Origin: Paraspadella gotoi
Taxonomy: Eukaryota > Chaetognatha
Length of the DNA stretch: 64,000 nt
Direction: 5' to 3'
Assembly (NCBI GenBank): GCA_051294375.1
Contig: CM119270.1
Span: 260,713-324,712 of the forward strand
Shown here: positions 35,818 to 49,400 of the stretch, in pieces
Position numbering within the stretch: the first letter of the stretch is position 1
Layout: each line of letters opens with the position of its first letter
The notes under the pieces: model-generated
Database searches by the model: none
What the model was told of the DNA's origin: nothing
What the model saw: the letters and a program-made list of their open reading frames with translations, nothing else
Translations under genes and position numbers: made by a program

Positions 35818-36188
35818 TACCTCTCCTTCCCATACCCCGGATAGAACATCTCCAGCAACCCTCCCAATCTCTCATCCACTTCTCCATCAAACTCTTTCCC
35901 TAAATAAAACCTACACATCGGACACCCGAATGCCTCAGCATCGAACGCCCGCCGCAGACACCCGCGGCAGACGAGATGTCCGCAAGGCGTCCTCACGGGC
36001 TTCGCCAAGAGATCCAGACAGACCACGCAATTGAAGAGACGCTGGACGGCGTCGAGAAAGGAGCGCCGGCCCGAAGCGGCGCCGGCGGCGAGGGCTTCGT
36101 TCCACGAGGCGGCGTTGTGGCGGTCGGCGGCGATTTTGGCGCCGACGGTGGCGGTTGGGTGGAAGGGTGAGGTTTTTGTGGGTAAGGA
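35817..36188 (-). CDS. UHRF1: UHRF1 last exon: RING finger and C-terminus
   Basis: Acceptor CCCCTTAAG, 123 codons and TAG at 35819-35817. WNEALAAG and [14 protein letters not shown] precede the RING. All eight ligands are present: CVVC, CGH, CRGC and CPMC (C3HC4). The end FYPGYGKER matches the extreme C-terminus of vertebrate UHRF1. The exon is GC-rich. Confidence 0.95.
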
Positions 36189-37937
36189 CTTAAGGGGAGG
36201 AAGGGGAGAAAGTGTATGGGTAGGTTAATTAGTTATTAGATTATGAAATTGATACAACCAATATATAAATTATCCATTCATTTAATAAACAAGCTTTCTT
36301 GCCCCTGATTTGGGACAGGCTTTGGTGGTTTAAGGCCTCCATCACTCTGACAAGATAATGACATAGCAGGTCCCTTCAAACTTTCAATCAAGACTCTCTC
36401 ACAGTCTCATTTATTCTCTCCCAGAGAACATGGCTTCCCTAACAAAGATGTGGTACAATACTTCAAAGAATGTTTCTATTGAATAACGGGTCACTCACTT
36501 ATGTGATGCGTCACTTATGAAAACTAAAAATTGATGAAATTTTAAAGATTTTATCCAACTAAGTCCCTATTTTTTATTTTTAATAGTTATACAAAGAGTT
36601 AATTATTAAATAAAGATTATATTATTAATCCATTTTTCTTTATCTTTTTAACCTTTAAATTCCTTGGGCACCATTTTCTGAAAACGCCCGTTTTCTGTTC
36701 TTACTTTTACTATCCCTATCCCTAACCTACTAACATAATCTTTAAACTTAAAGATTTAATTCTTAATTGATATTGAAATAGTATAATTTTAGAAAATAAA
36801 GCTACCCTATTCTTTACCCCCTTTCCCTCTACCCCTATGCCCTTCCTTACCCCTTTCTTCTCTCCCCACCCTTCGGGGTATTCCATCGATAGTCCCAATT
36901 CCTTTATTCTTTTATTTCCTTTTGTTGTCCAAGGGGCAGAGGAGGCATCGTCTCTTTTTAACTCGAATCTCCAAACGCGAAATCCAAAGCGACTTAATTC
37001 GGGCCAATAGCGGGTCACCCGGTAGATCCCGTCATATCTGAAAAAGTGAATAAAAATTTACTAGTTTTGGTATCTTGAACTTGATCCTAAACCTTTAACC
37101 TTATCTTTAAATTAAAAAAAATTAATTCAATTCCGAATTTAAGATAAAATGGGGCATTCTGGGAAAATAATGCCCCCCCCCGTCCTTTACAATTCTCGCC
37201 TTTACCTGAACCCTTCCTTGGGCGCGAACTTGGAATACTTTCTCGCTTTGTGTCCCCTACAGACCCGCACTGGCTTGCCCCTTCGCCAGTTGAGGGCTGA
37301 GGCGCCTTTGTGAGGGTCGACCGGAGCGGCACAGTTGCGGGCGAGGGCCAAGTTGAAGCCTGTCAGGGTCTGATCAAAAGTTTGAGGGGCGGTTCTTTTA
37401 AAAAGAGGAGGAGGAGGGGGAAGGGGTAAGAGGGGGAGGGAGGAAGAGGAGGAGGCGGGAAGGCGGAAGAGAAAGAGGAGGATGGATGAGAAAAAATCAA
37501 TATAGGAATCAATCAATCAATGAATATATGAATCAATCAATCATTAAAACAATCAATCAATCAAATCACCTCTTATTCCCCGTCTTCAAATCTTTCCCTC
37601 CACTTCCCGTAAAGACGAAAACGTCTCCTTCGTCAACATCGTCGTCGTATCCCCCAGCGAGGACGAGCGATTGCGCTCCAGTAGAGCTGGAGCCGGACAC
37701 TCCACTAACGGGGGGGCGGTGGACTCCGGCTTCGGAGACTTGGATACGGTAGACCCAGGAGGAGCCGACTTCGACGCCTTGGAGGGAGACGGAGAGGGAG
37801 AGGGAGAGGAAGGGAACGATGGGAGGGAGAAGAGAGGAGGGAGGGGAGAGGGATAAGGGGGAAAGAGGTAGGGAGAGAGACAGGGTGGGAGAGAGGGAAA
37901 GAGGAGAGAGAGAGTGAATGGCGAGAGAGAGAGACAG

Positions 37938-38010
<73 letters not shown>

Positions 38011-41000
38011 AAGGAGCGAGAAAGAATATTGAATTAAATTCATTTCTCATATTTCTAGAAATACCGATAAAAAACATTTCTAATAAAAACGATACCAACC
38101 GACAACGAAAAAAATAACAAAAACACTTTGACACAAAATCGCTAAAACAACAGAAACGACAACAACAACAAACTCCACCACAACCATCTGCAATGACAAC
38201 GCCACCAACTGATACCCAAATCCTCTTCCCCCTCCCTACTTCTCACCCGGAATGGGTCCGAAATGATCCTTGGCCACGACTGTGCATTCCTTCGTTCTTC
38301 CTGCTGTCGCCATTCCTCTTCCCCAATCCCGGCTGCAGGACCGCGTCCGCGACGGAGCAGCGGCCTTTCTCTTCGACGCTGTTAGAGCTGCAGAGCCGCG
38401 GACGACGCTGGCTGCGTCGTTGCGGCAGGAAGGACAGAACCAATCAGAGTCGAGATCGTTGTCAGCGGCGGCGGTCGGTGATGGCTGATGTGAAAAAATG
38501 ATAATACAAATCATAGTAATATTTATGTATTTTTTAAACAAAGTTGAAAATTTAATGGAACACTCTTTTTTTTTAACTTTTCCCTGTAGATAAGGCGCTG
38601 AATGGGCTGAAAATACTTTTGTACCCACTCTGAGTGGGCTACTCAGTAGCAATAGAATGGCTGGTAGGCTTGTTTTCCAGGCCCCCAAAGTAGCTTACGG
38701 CCGTCCTCTAATCCTAAACATTATCCTTTAATCCTAAACATTATCCTCTAATCTCTAAACATTATCCTCTAATCTTTAAACATTATCCTCTAATCCTAAA
38801 CCTTATCCTCTAATCCTAAACCTTATGCTCTAATCCTAAACTTTATCCTATAATCCAAAACATTATCCTCTAATTCAAAACCTTATTCTCTAATCCTAAA
38901 CATTATCCTCTAATCCTAATCAATTTCCTCTAATCCTAAACATTATCTTCTAATCCTAAACCTTTTCCTTTAATCCCTAAACATCATCCTTTAATCCTCA
39001 ATTCGAATTCTTAACCTAACCCAATTTGATCTCATCTTTAAAATTAAAAAAATTAATTCAAAGCTGAATTGGGGCAGTTATGGAAAGTATGACCCTTAAG
39101 AGCATTACAGAAGATTTTAGAAACTCAAAAGATGGAATCAAATGGAACCGGATGGAATCAGATCATAGACTCGGAGAGAAATCACCGAAAATGGAATCGA
39201 GCTCTCTGATTGGTCAAGAGCCAGATAGAACCGGCCAATAGGCGGATGGGCTTTGTTCAACCTCGAAATTCTATTCACGTCTCTGATCCACTTGTATTGT
39301 ATAAATTGAATTGGTTTTTGTACTTGATCATTCTGTCCAAAAAATTGACACCGTCTTCATGTCTCTTTTCTCTAAATAATTTCCACTTTGGATTCATGTT
39401 GAAATCCCTATCTTCTTACTTAAATGTGGTGGCAGCGGTGGAATTCGAACCCACGCCTCCAAAGAGACTGAAATCCCAGTCTTCTAACTTAAATGTGGTG
39501 GCAGCGGTGGGATTCGAACCCACGCCTCCGAAGAGACTGAAATCCCTGTCTTTTTACTTAAATGTGGTGGCAGCGGTGGAATTCAAACCCACGCCTCCGA
39601 AGAGACTGAAATCCCTGTCTTTTTACTTAAATGTGGTGGCAGAAGTCAGATTCGAACCCACGACTCCAAAGAGACTGAAATCCCAGTCTTCTAACTTAAA
39701 TGTGGTGGCAGCGGTGGGATTCGAACCCACGCCTCCGGAGAGAATGATCCTTTTATAAAAGAGAAACGATTCCTTTAAAAACATTATCAAGCTCAATTGA
39801 AAGAAAAGCCAGATACTCTGAGACTGTGAGAGAATCTTGATTGCAGAGTCTTGCCATGTTATCTTGTATGAGGGACGTGGGCCATTCATAGCCTGACCAA
39901 ATGTATTAATTGAATATTGTTTGTATCAATTTCGTTGTCGTTTGTATAGAAATCGAAACGAAAAAACGAAAATTAGTCTGATAAATTAATTTAAGTCAAG
40001 ATGTTTTCTCATGATATATTTTTTATATATTAATTTCGAAGTGATATATTTATTATATATTAATTTCGAAGTGATATATTTTTATATATTAATTTCGAAG
40101 TGATATATTTTTTATATATTAATTTCGAAGTGATATATTCTGTTTCCGAAACCCATTGTCATAAAATTTCAGTCGGAAAATATATTATTCCGGTAATAAA
40201 AAAATTAGAAAATCGGTAATAACGAGATTCGATTTAATTTTCTTTTTTCGCCAAAATTTGAGACAAAAAAAATGGGAAAAACGAGATAAAATCGTTGGAA
40301 CCAAAATGTTTACGTTAAATCGAACACGAAATCAATTTCAAGTGTCTGAGTGATGTCTTTCTGTCTGTTCGTCCATCCGTCTGTCAGTCATTTACGTTTA
40401 GATCTGGATATGTTGCGCGTTGGTTTGAAAATAATCGGAATTTTAAATTAATTGAAATATGACTTAACGCAATAAAATTATATATTTTCAATCTCCCTGT
40501 CTTAATCTGAAAATACTTTTAAAAAAGAGTTATATAAATTGTAACAATGTCATACACCATTAGAACTGTAATATTTTGACTTAATTTCTGATTGGAATAA
40601 AATTGTTTACACAGAGAATAAACGATTGGGATAAGATAATTTTGCTTCATAAAATATTCCCAAAAAAATATTATTACACTTTTGAATTAAACCGCGGTTC
40701 CTGTATTTTTAAATTTTACAGATTGATTATCTTTTTTAAATTTTACAGATTGATTATCTTTTTTAAATTTTACAGATTGATTATCTTTTTTAAATTTTAC
40801 ATTACATCTCGATGTGGTGACGAAAATGTTTGGAAAAATAATGGTCCAGTTTACGTTTGTCTCGGTCGCAACTTGCGCCACGTATGCGAACCGAGGTTAG
40901 CGAGAATCGATAAAACATATTTGACTGATTGGTAGATTTATTGGTAGATTGATTGGTAGAATGATTGGTTTATTTTATTAATGATTTTTTTATTCATTCA

Positions 41001-42160
41001 TCTGTTTCATCGATTAAAGGCGTTTTTGTAATCTAATAATATAATAATATAATATAATAATAATAATAATATAATAATAATAATAATCTAATCTAATTCA
41101 TTTAATCAAGTTGATTGTTCGATTGTTAACAACATTACTTAATAAAATTTATTTTTATCCGGGATCAGGGAGACTGCACTCAACTTCCTTTCTTAATCTC
41201 AAAGAAAAAGATCACGAAATAACATTTGTCAATTCGAGAATTAGTTGTGCCAATTATTGCGATAAAATTGAATGTCCTGGCTTCCTTATGGACATTAGTT
41301 TTCCTTATAGGGTAAGAAATAAAATGTAAATTGTTTCTTTTATTAATCAGATTATAAATACACTTTTATCATTCCTAAAATTTTCCTACTATTTTATTAT
41401 AACGCTTTTATTTCTTTTTTATACTTTTTTCAATAAATTAAAGAAAAAATATTATTAATTTATTATTATGATAAATTAATACAGCCTATAAAAATTACAA
41501 TATTTTCTTTTAATCAGGGTTCGCATCGCTATTCAAAATTTTTAAAGTCTGCGGCTTTTGGCTCAGAAAAAATTCGCTGTGTGATTTTGAAAAATCAAAC
41601 AATTGTTGATGAAATTTTGAAATCAATCGAAAAAACCGGACGTCATTTAATCTTTACTCCAGGTTATAGTTTAAAACTTAAAATATGCAATATTGGAGTT
41701 TCGAACACTTAACCTAGCATCCACGAGCTAATGCCCAGCCGATGTCGCCACTTTGGCATTCAGTTTTCCTACATTTAGAAACTTATATATTAATTTATAT
41801 AACTGTCACTTCTTGATCTTTTGTTATTACCAATGAAGGTATAATTTTAATTGGTTGTTACCAATTTCATATCACATCTATGATTACAAAAAGTAGTATT
41901 CAATTTGTTACGAATTCAAACTTATGCTATCATTTTCTTCTTTTAATTATCCATCCATGTATTTATCCCTCCATCCATCCATATATCCTTCAATCCATCT
42001 AACTGTCCCTAAAAATATCCATCAATCAATCTATCTGTACATCTAACAATCCATCCATCAATACAGCGGCTTGTGGATTCAAATTTTTCTCTGAATCAAT
42101 GATGAGCGCTTTTCCATTGAACAAATTTGGATCAGAAAAAATCGTAAAGGAAGGTGGGCG

Positions 42161-42223
<63 letters not shown>

Positions 42224-42284
42224 GTAAAGAGAGCTAAAAAGAGAGAGAGGTGTAAGAGAGAGAGAGAGAGAGGTGTAAAGAAAA

Positions 42285-42354
<70 letters not shown>

Positions 42355-45300
42355 CAGATAGAGAGAAAGATAGTGAAGTAATTTTCAATCGTCTTTTCGT
42401 TTTTTCAGATTTGTTCAAAAATCCCCAAATGTTCTTCTCCGGTCGAGACTTTCCCTCTGACAGTCCCATGGACCATCCTTTCGGCAGTCCCCATGGCAGT
42501 CCCCAAGGCAGTCCCCATGGCAGACCCTACGGCAGACTCCATGTCAGACCCCAAGGCATTCTCAAAGGCAAAGGCAAGCCCATCGACGTGACTTCTCTCC
42601 TGGAATCAATATCTTCACAAGGAATAATTGAATTCACCATCGATGCGAAAATTACCTTCGAGGAAAAAGGAATGAATGGTGAGAGAGAGATATCTCAACG
42701 TTGTGAGTTGCTCACGATGTCACTTTATGAGTCACTTTTTGGTCGGTCCGTCGGTCCATCAGTCAGGCCCTTATGTTTTAATAATTTAAATAGTTTAAAA
42801 CTCGGGTAATACCACATTATTTAATAGATTGTAGTTAAATAATGTAACCAGTGCAAGTTTAATAGTATTTGCTCCGTCACCTGATTCTCTGATAAAAAGG
42901 TTATATAATGGAAAATATAATGTGGCATAATTCATATGAATACTGAATATTTTAGGATAACACTTAAAATAAATATTGGGAATCAATAAACACCATAAAA
43001 ATATTTACTACATGGTAACATGATTAAAGATTAATACAGCTGTTTTGTATAACATTTGATTATTATAATCAATATGTTTTATAATTGTAGAGTCAAGTAA
43101 TTGTGTTCAAATGCATCTTCCAAAGAAAATCACTGTAGCGCTACATTCTTTTTTTTTATCACAAGCGTGAGGTCTTTCGTCAAAATCGCCAAATAATTCA
43201 TGAGCTTAATTACCAGGTCTGGGATTTATGCTGAATATTTCTCCGGCATTGCAAATCGGCTTTGAAATAAAAAGTCAACAAATACGAATCTATGTAAAAA
43301 AACTACATGAAATAACCATTAATGATTGTTTATTACCTGGGCGACTTAATAGCAAATCTGAACTTGGACTTACTCTGGCTTGGAAAAGGGGTTTATGCAA
43401 CGTCTTCATTGATGGAAATAAAATGGGACCCAATTTACAATCTGGCAAAGGTATGTGGATAGGGCGCTAAGTGGGCTGAAGACTCCTATCCGTAACTTCT
43501 GTGCCACCTCAGCAGCCATGAAACGGGACCTGGGCTTGGAACCAGGCTTGAGAGTTATCCAGGACCCCAAAGCTTCCCCAACGCTTCCCGCAGGGTAGAT
43601 ACCGGGTTGGGATTGAACTCGGTACCAGGTGGTCATGAGCTGAGGGCTTTACTCAATGAGCCACTGGGTCGTAAATGGTCTGCTAGGTCTTAAGAGTCTG
43701 CTTAAAAGTCTTAGGAGTCTTCTTAAAGGTCGGCGTTATATTCCCAGAATTCCCAATTCCATGTTAAATTCAGAATTAGATTAGGGATTAAGTTAGTGAT
43801 TAGGGTTAACGATTAGGTTAGGCATTATGGTTAAGGATTAGGGTAGCGATTAGGTTAGTGATGACTATCCATAACTTCTATAAACCCCTCTAGCAGCCAT
43901 AGAACGGGTCCTGGGCTTGGAACCAGGCTTGAGGGTTATCCAGGACCCCAAAGCTTCCCCAAGCTTCCCGCAGGGTAGGTACCGGGTTGGGATTGAACCC
44001 GGTAACTGGTGGTCATGAGCTGATGGCTTTACTCAATGAGCCAATGAGCCACAACTGAAAGTGTCATGCTTATAGGCGGGGTGAACCTAGGCAATGCCCG
44101 ACTACAGTGATTAGGATTAAGTATTAGGTTAGTGATTCGGGTTAGGAATTAGTTTAGAGATAATGGTTAGGGATTACGTTAGGGATTAGTATTAGAGACC
44201 AGGGCTTAAGGTTAGACGTTAGTTAACATCGCCCTATCTATAATTACCAATAACAATGATTAATAATTACTTTTAATTATTATTATTAATTAGTATTCAT
44301 TATCTTTATTACCAGTACCAATGATAATGTTTTTTTTTCTTTTAAGGCGAAATTATTCTTCATTCACCATCTCACAACCAAAGTATTTTCATCGGAAGCA
44401 AACCAAATTCACGCATCACATTGAAGAGCCTTCGCGTCTGGAACAAAGCTCTCACGGACGAAGAAGTGAAGGGAGAGAAGACGATTCACAGAAATCACGT
44501 GGTGCTCGATTCACCCGCGACTTATCACTACGACATTCAGGGAGGAATGGAGCAAATTAATTGTCATTCGTGAGGGAAAAAATAATTAAATATCAAAAAA
44601 TCTCTAATGATTAATTTCATAGAGAAGAAAATAATAATCTTTGAATTTGATTACAGATCTATGGATTCAAACTAATACTAAATATTAATCCTTTAAAATG
44701 AATAAAATTTAAAAAAAATAATACTAAAAGGCAACAACGATTTTTTTTTTGTTACACTTGTCAAAAAACACTTATGGAGAACATTTTCAAAAATGTAATA
44801 CTGTCGCACGCTTTTTTACATATTTGTACTACTTATTTAATATTTATACTAATTTTCTAATCACAAGTTTTGTTGTATTGTAGTGGCCACACTGAAAAAA
44901 ATATTGAGAATTGACATCAATGGGGCGCGAACCAATTGTTCCTTCGTGAGAAGAGAGAATGCTCCAATTTAAACCACAGTATAATAAATACTCGTCACTT
45001 CTACAGCTACGTTTCTCAAATCACTAATTAAATAAATTTTTATATTGGTTGTACCAATTTCTTAAATTAAAAAATATTATAACCATAAACTCCGGCTCTT
45101 CACCTTCAAAGCCGACCCCTTTTTACCACCTTTTAAAACCACCCAATCCACTTTCGACCCCCACCCAACATTCGACAGAACACCTTTCTAAACCATCTTT
45201 CGTCTCTAAATTACTTTCGACCAGTGTTAGATCCAAAGACTCGCGAATCGTGATATCTGAGTTCGAACTTTACTTCGTCACAAGGATTTATCGTTTGGAT

Positions 45301-46373
45301 CATTTCGTCATTCGTGCTTTGGTTTATTCATTGGTTTTTGAGTTTATACTGATTTTTGTCATTCTTTTGAGTGTTTAAATAATAATTTTGATAATTATTC
45401 TTTATTGTACTGTTTGGAATATCTATATGCTTTGATTATTTTATTAAGGTACCCTTTTTAAAGAAATAAAGAGACTTTTTGATCGTCGATCCGCTCAAGC
45501 AACCAAATCATGCCTTTGAAGAATCACTGGACTACCGAAGCATCTCGCCGGGGTTGAGGAGTTTCCTCAAATATTCTTCGAATATTCTCGGGGGCGTTTT
45601 AGGAGGAGGACGGACCGGCGGGTCCTAACACCAGCGGGACGGGTCCTGGACTTGGAACCAGGTTTGATAGTTTTCTTCGCCCCCAAAGCGATTTACGAAC
45701 ATCTACACGCTTTCTCCAGGAGTAGGTACCATTGGGGATGGATCGATCGATCCCGGTACCTGATGGTCATGAGCTGATGATATTACTAAATGAGCCACAG
45801 GGTCACGACTGAAGGTTGCATACTTATAGACAGGGTGAACATTAGCGCGGAGTATAAATACAAAACATGAAAAATCTAACTTCGAGCCCTCTTGATTTTT
45901 TGACTTGGATATAAACTTATTACCTAGGGTATAAAAAACTAAAATTCCATCGCCCAGTTTTCCCGTCCTAGCCAGTTTATAATAGGACCGAAAGTCAAAA
46001 AATGCAAAAAAATTAACAATATATGAAATTAAAGATGTCAGTTTTAATTAATATTTTTTCATATATTATTGCTAAAATTAAAGTAATATTGACAGATTTT
46101 ATGATTTAAAACATAAAATATTGATATTATAAATTTTTTAAATTCTATAAATTATGAATTATTCTATCCAGAAACCGCAAAATTGAGCAAAATGGGAAAA
46201 ATTGGCGCCCCTAANNNNNNNNNNATAATCCGCGCTAGTGAACATATTGCGATGCAGAAGAGACAACAATTAATTATAAATCTCTCTCTCTCTCTCTCTC
46301 TGCCCCTTACCCCCGGGCACATCCTTTTCTCCAAACAGCTAAAGTGAAACGCATCGTTTCATTCGTCTCCATG

Positions 46374-46412
<39 letters not shown>

Positions 46413-49400
46413 TCCTTACCCCAGGCCGCATCCTTTCCTCCAAACATCTCAAGTGAAACGCATCGTTGCATTCGTCGCACAAAATCTGCTCCTCCTCTTC
46501 CTCCTTTCCTCCGCAGCGTCGGCAGCCGCATTCCCTGCAGCTTCGATCCGCGTCGTCGCCGCAGTAGCCGCATTGAGGCTTCGTGCGGCGGAGACGCGGC
46601 TGAGCGGCGGCGGCGCGGCGACGGCTGCCTGATGCGTCGGCGGAGATTTTGAAAACGTCGTTAGAGATGAAGTCGACGACGCGTTCGTGAAGAGGGGAGA
46701 GAGAGGCGCCGGCGAAGAGAGAGACAATTAACTGGCGACGCCGGTTGTGGAAAAGGACGCCGGTAACGACGCCGTCGTACCAGTAGCCTGGGGGGGAGAG
46801 TGGCAGAGAGGGAGAGTGGGAAGGGTGGAGAGAGAGAGAGAGAGGGATAGAGAGGGAGAGAGAGAGAGAGAGAGGGGGAAGGGAGATTGAAGGAGTTATT
46901 TTAAATTTAATTAATGTTGACATCTCGTAAGGGTAACGTTACATCGTCACTCACTACTATCGGTCATAAATCTTAAAAAATAATTCCGAACAGTAAACTC
47001 ACTAACCTTTACTTTCAAAAGTTGCTTTTACATATTTAGTCCATTTTGAAAGAAAAAATTGAAACCAACCAAATCGCTGAACTTTCCCTCAACCCCCACC
47101 GCCTCTTAAGTCTTAACCACACTCACCCAGCTGCCCTGGTGCCTCCAAATTGTGGTTGACCATCACCGTCTCGCCCAAAACAATATCCTCCACTTTTTTC
47201 ACTCTCTCTCCTTCTCCAACGCGCGGACGAAGCGACGTCGAACTCAATTCGTCTTTAGCGAATTTTCCTTCGTAGCGAATGAGGTAACGAAATCCGTCGA
47301 GGGGATATTTCGGGGGCTGGAAGAGGTCGTGGAGACAAAGACGGGGCGTGGAAGAGGGGGAGAGGGGATGGATGGAGTTGGTGGTAAATGATTGGATTGG
47401 ATGGAGGTCAGAAGAGTTTGTTGGAAGAGTGTGAGAGAGATCCTTGGGATTGATGTTGTTATTGTTTTCTTTTTTGATGTTGTTATTGTTTTCTTTTTTG
47501 TTGTTTCCATTGCAATTGTGATCAACGAAAGACTCCATCTTGTTTTTGGCAGAATCTGCGATGGAACCGACCCATGAACTTTGACCAAAATCTTCGGAAC
47601 AGCGACCAATCAGTGAATCCGTTTTCATAGACGAACGAAGCAGAATGTCGTCTGATTGGTGGCTCGAACTCACGATTTGATTGATTGATTGATTGCTCGT
47701 CGCGTCGTCAAAGTTATCCTGAGTTTCGTCGACGGAGTTATTGGCCGAATCTCTGCAAAGAGGAAGAGGCGACGACCGTGGAGTTTTAAAATCGTCGTCG
47801 TCTTCGTTGTCGTCGTCCTCCTCTTTTTCTTCCTCCTCTTCCTCTTCCTCATGCCGTGGCGTCGACGCCGGCGTCCGATACTGTAAAGGGGTATCAACGC
47901 CTTCCGGAGTATCGTCCGTGATCATCGGATGCTGCGAAGAACCTCCGATGCTGTCGGGAGCTAAAGAATGCTGTAGAGAAGTATCGATGCCGCTTGGATG
48001 CTGTATTGAGGTATCCCTGACGATCTCTTCCACAACCGCCTCCCACCAACCGCCGGTCACGGGGTCACGTGCGTCCACCAAATCGCCCACCTTGAAGAGT
48101 GGTTGCGCAAGGTGGTTGGAAGAGGTGGTTGACTTAAAGTTGAAGGTGGTCAATTTATCTTTTACTTTGGGTGATCGATTGTCATATAACGAATTTGATA
48201 GAAGAGTGGATTGATTACCAGGGTATTGATTGTCCGTGCTTTCCTTCTGATTGTCAGTGTAGAGGAAATGATTGTCTGTGCTTTCCTTCTTTTCGTCAGT
48301 TATCGACGAATGCTTGGTAGTTGTAGCGAAATGGTTTTTGTTTTTTTCTGGTTGAGTTACGAGATCTGAGGAATGATTGTCTTCTTTGTCTGATTGCTTG
48401 GTCTTGTCGAAGTTGGTCGATTGCTTGTCAAGACTATTGAGACCGAGTGGTCCGAGTTCTTCGGTGCTTGGTCGACTGCTTGTTCTACGCGATGCTTGCT
48501 CCTCCGATTGCGTCGGGGATTCTGAAACCGAAATTCCAGAGTCGAAATCTTCGTCGTGGATCGAATTTAATTTTCGTCTTTTCGTCGCGAATTCGTCGTA
48601 GATTTCGTCGTCCGAACTTCGCCGCGACTTCGACTTTTCGCCGTAGATTTCGCCGTCGATCTTCGTCGTATTTTCTTCGGATTTTCGTCGTATTTTCTTC
48701 GCGATTTCGTCCAATAATTCGTCTCTTTCGACGACGACGTGGCAGGGCTGAGATTTTTAAAAAAGGGACAAACTATTGAAAATATTTAAAATTAAAATAA
48801 AAATATTAATTTTTTAAAGTCTATTAGCATTACAAATTGACCTGATTAATACAAAATTAAAAAAAGAAAAACACATTTTTTTTCGTTCATAATGTACAAT
48901 CACGAAAATCAGGATTATAACTAAGACGTCGTTTATTAAAATAAAGTCAGTTTGTAAAACGTTTAATTTATTTAATAACTCTATCTAATTTATGATTAGC
49001 TAACAAATCTTTTATCCCTTTTACCTTGGTTTGAATTCTCGGTTGATTTGATTCTCCCCCTTCGACGAAAACCTGAGATCGACAAAAGAAATAATTAATT
49101 AATATAAATAGTATCAATCAAAAGTGCAATGACTAATATTCAAAAATGAGTATGTACGTAAATTCCATAAATAACACAATAGAAAATTATTCACGATTAA
49201 TCTTCTTCTATTGTGAAAAATAAAAATAAAATTAAAACATAAACAACAACAACAACACATGAAGAAAAAACGCAAACTAATACAAAAACAACATATACAA
49301 ATATACAAATAAACAATAACTACATCATAAACCAGAACGACAATTAAAACAAAAACAATGTAAACAACAAATATTCTAACCACATACAAACAACAACATA

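Noticed and set aside
37586-38134. 182-codon Ser/Leu-rich minus-strand frame
   Set aside because: It covers the CT repeat and overlaps the UHRF1 SRA exon out of frame; the SRA frame has clear family homology.
39401-39745. Five functional tRNA-Leu genes
   Set aside because: Acceptor 5' strand, D arm, A box and a proper anticodon arm are absent from every unit.
39210-39758. 182-codon open frame with [13 protein letters not shown] repeats
   Set aside because: The frame persists only because the tRNA-Leu unit is 69 bp (23 codons). The content is antisense tRNA sequence.
40603-40935. Single 110-codon open frame over the KFYRLIIFF repeats
   Set aside because: The first part is the 26-bp AT repeat and the end runs through the LamG-like signal-peptide exon in a wrong frame, with no splice support.
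44870-45630. Full LTR retrotransposon
   Set aside because: There is only one candidate LTR-like stretch; no gag/pol-like frames, primer site, partner LTR or target duplication are visible.
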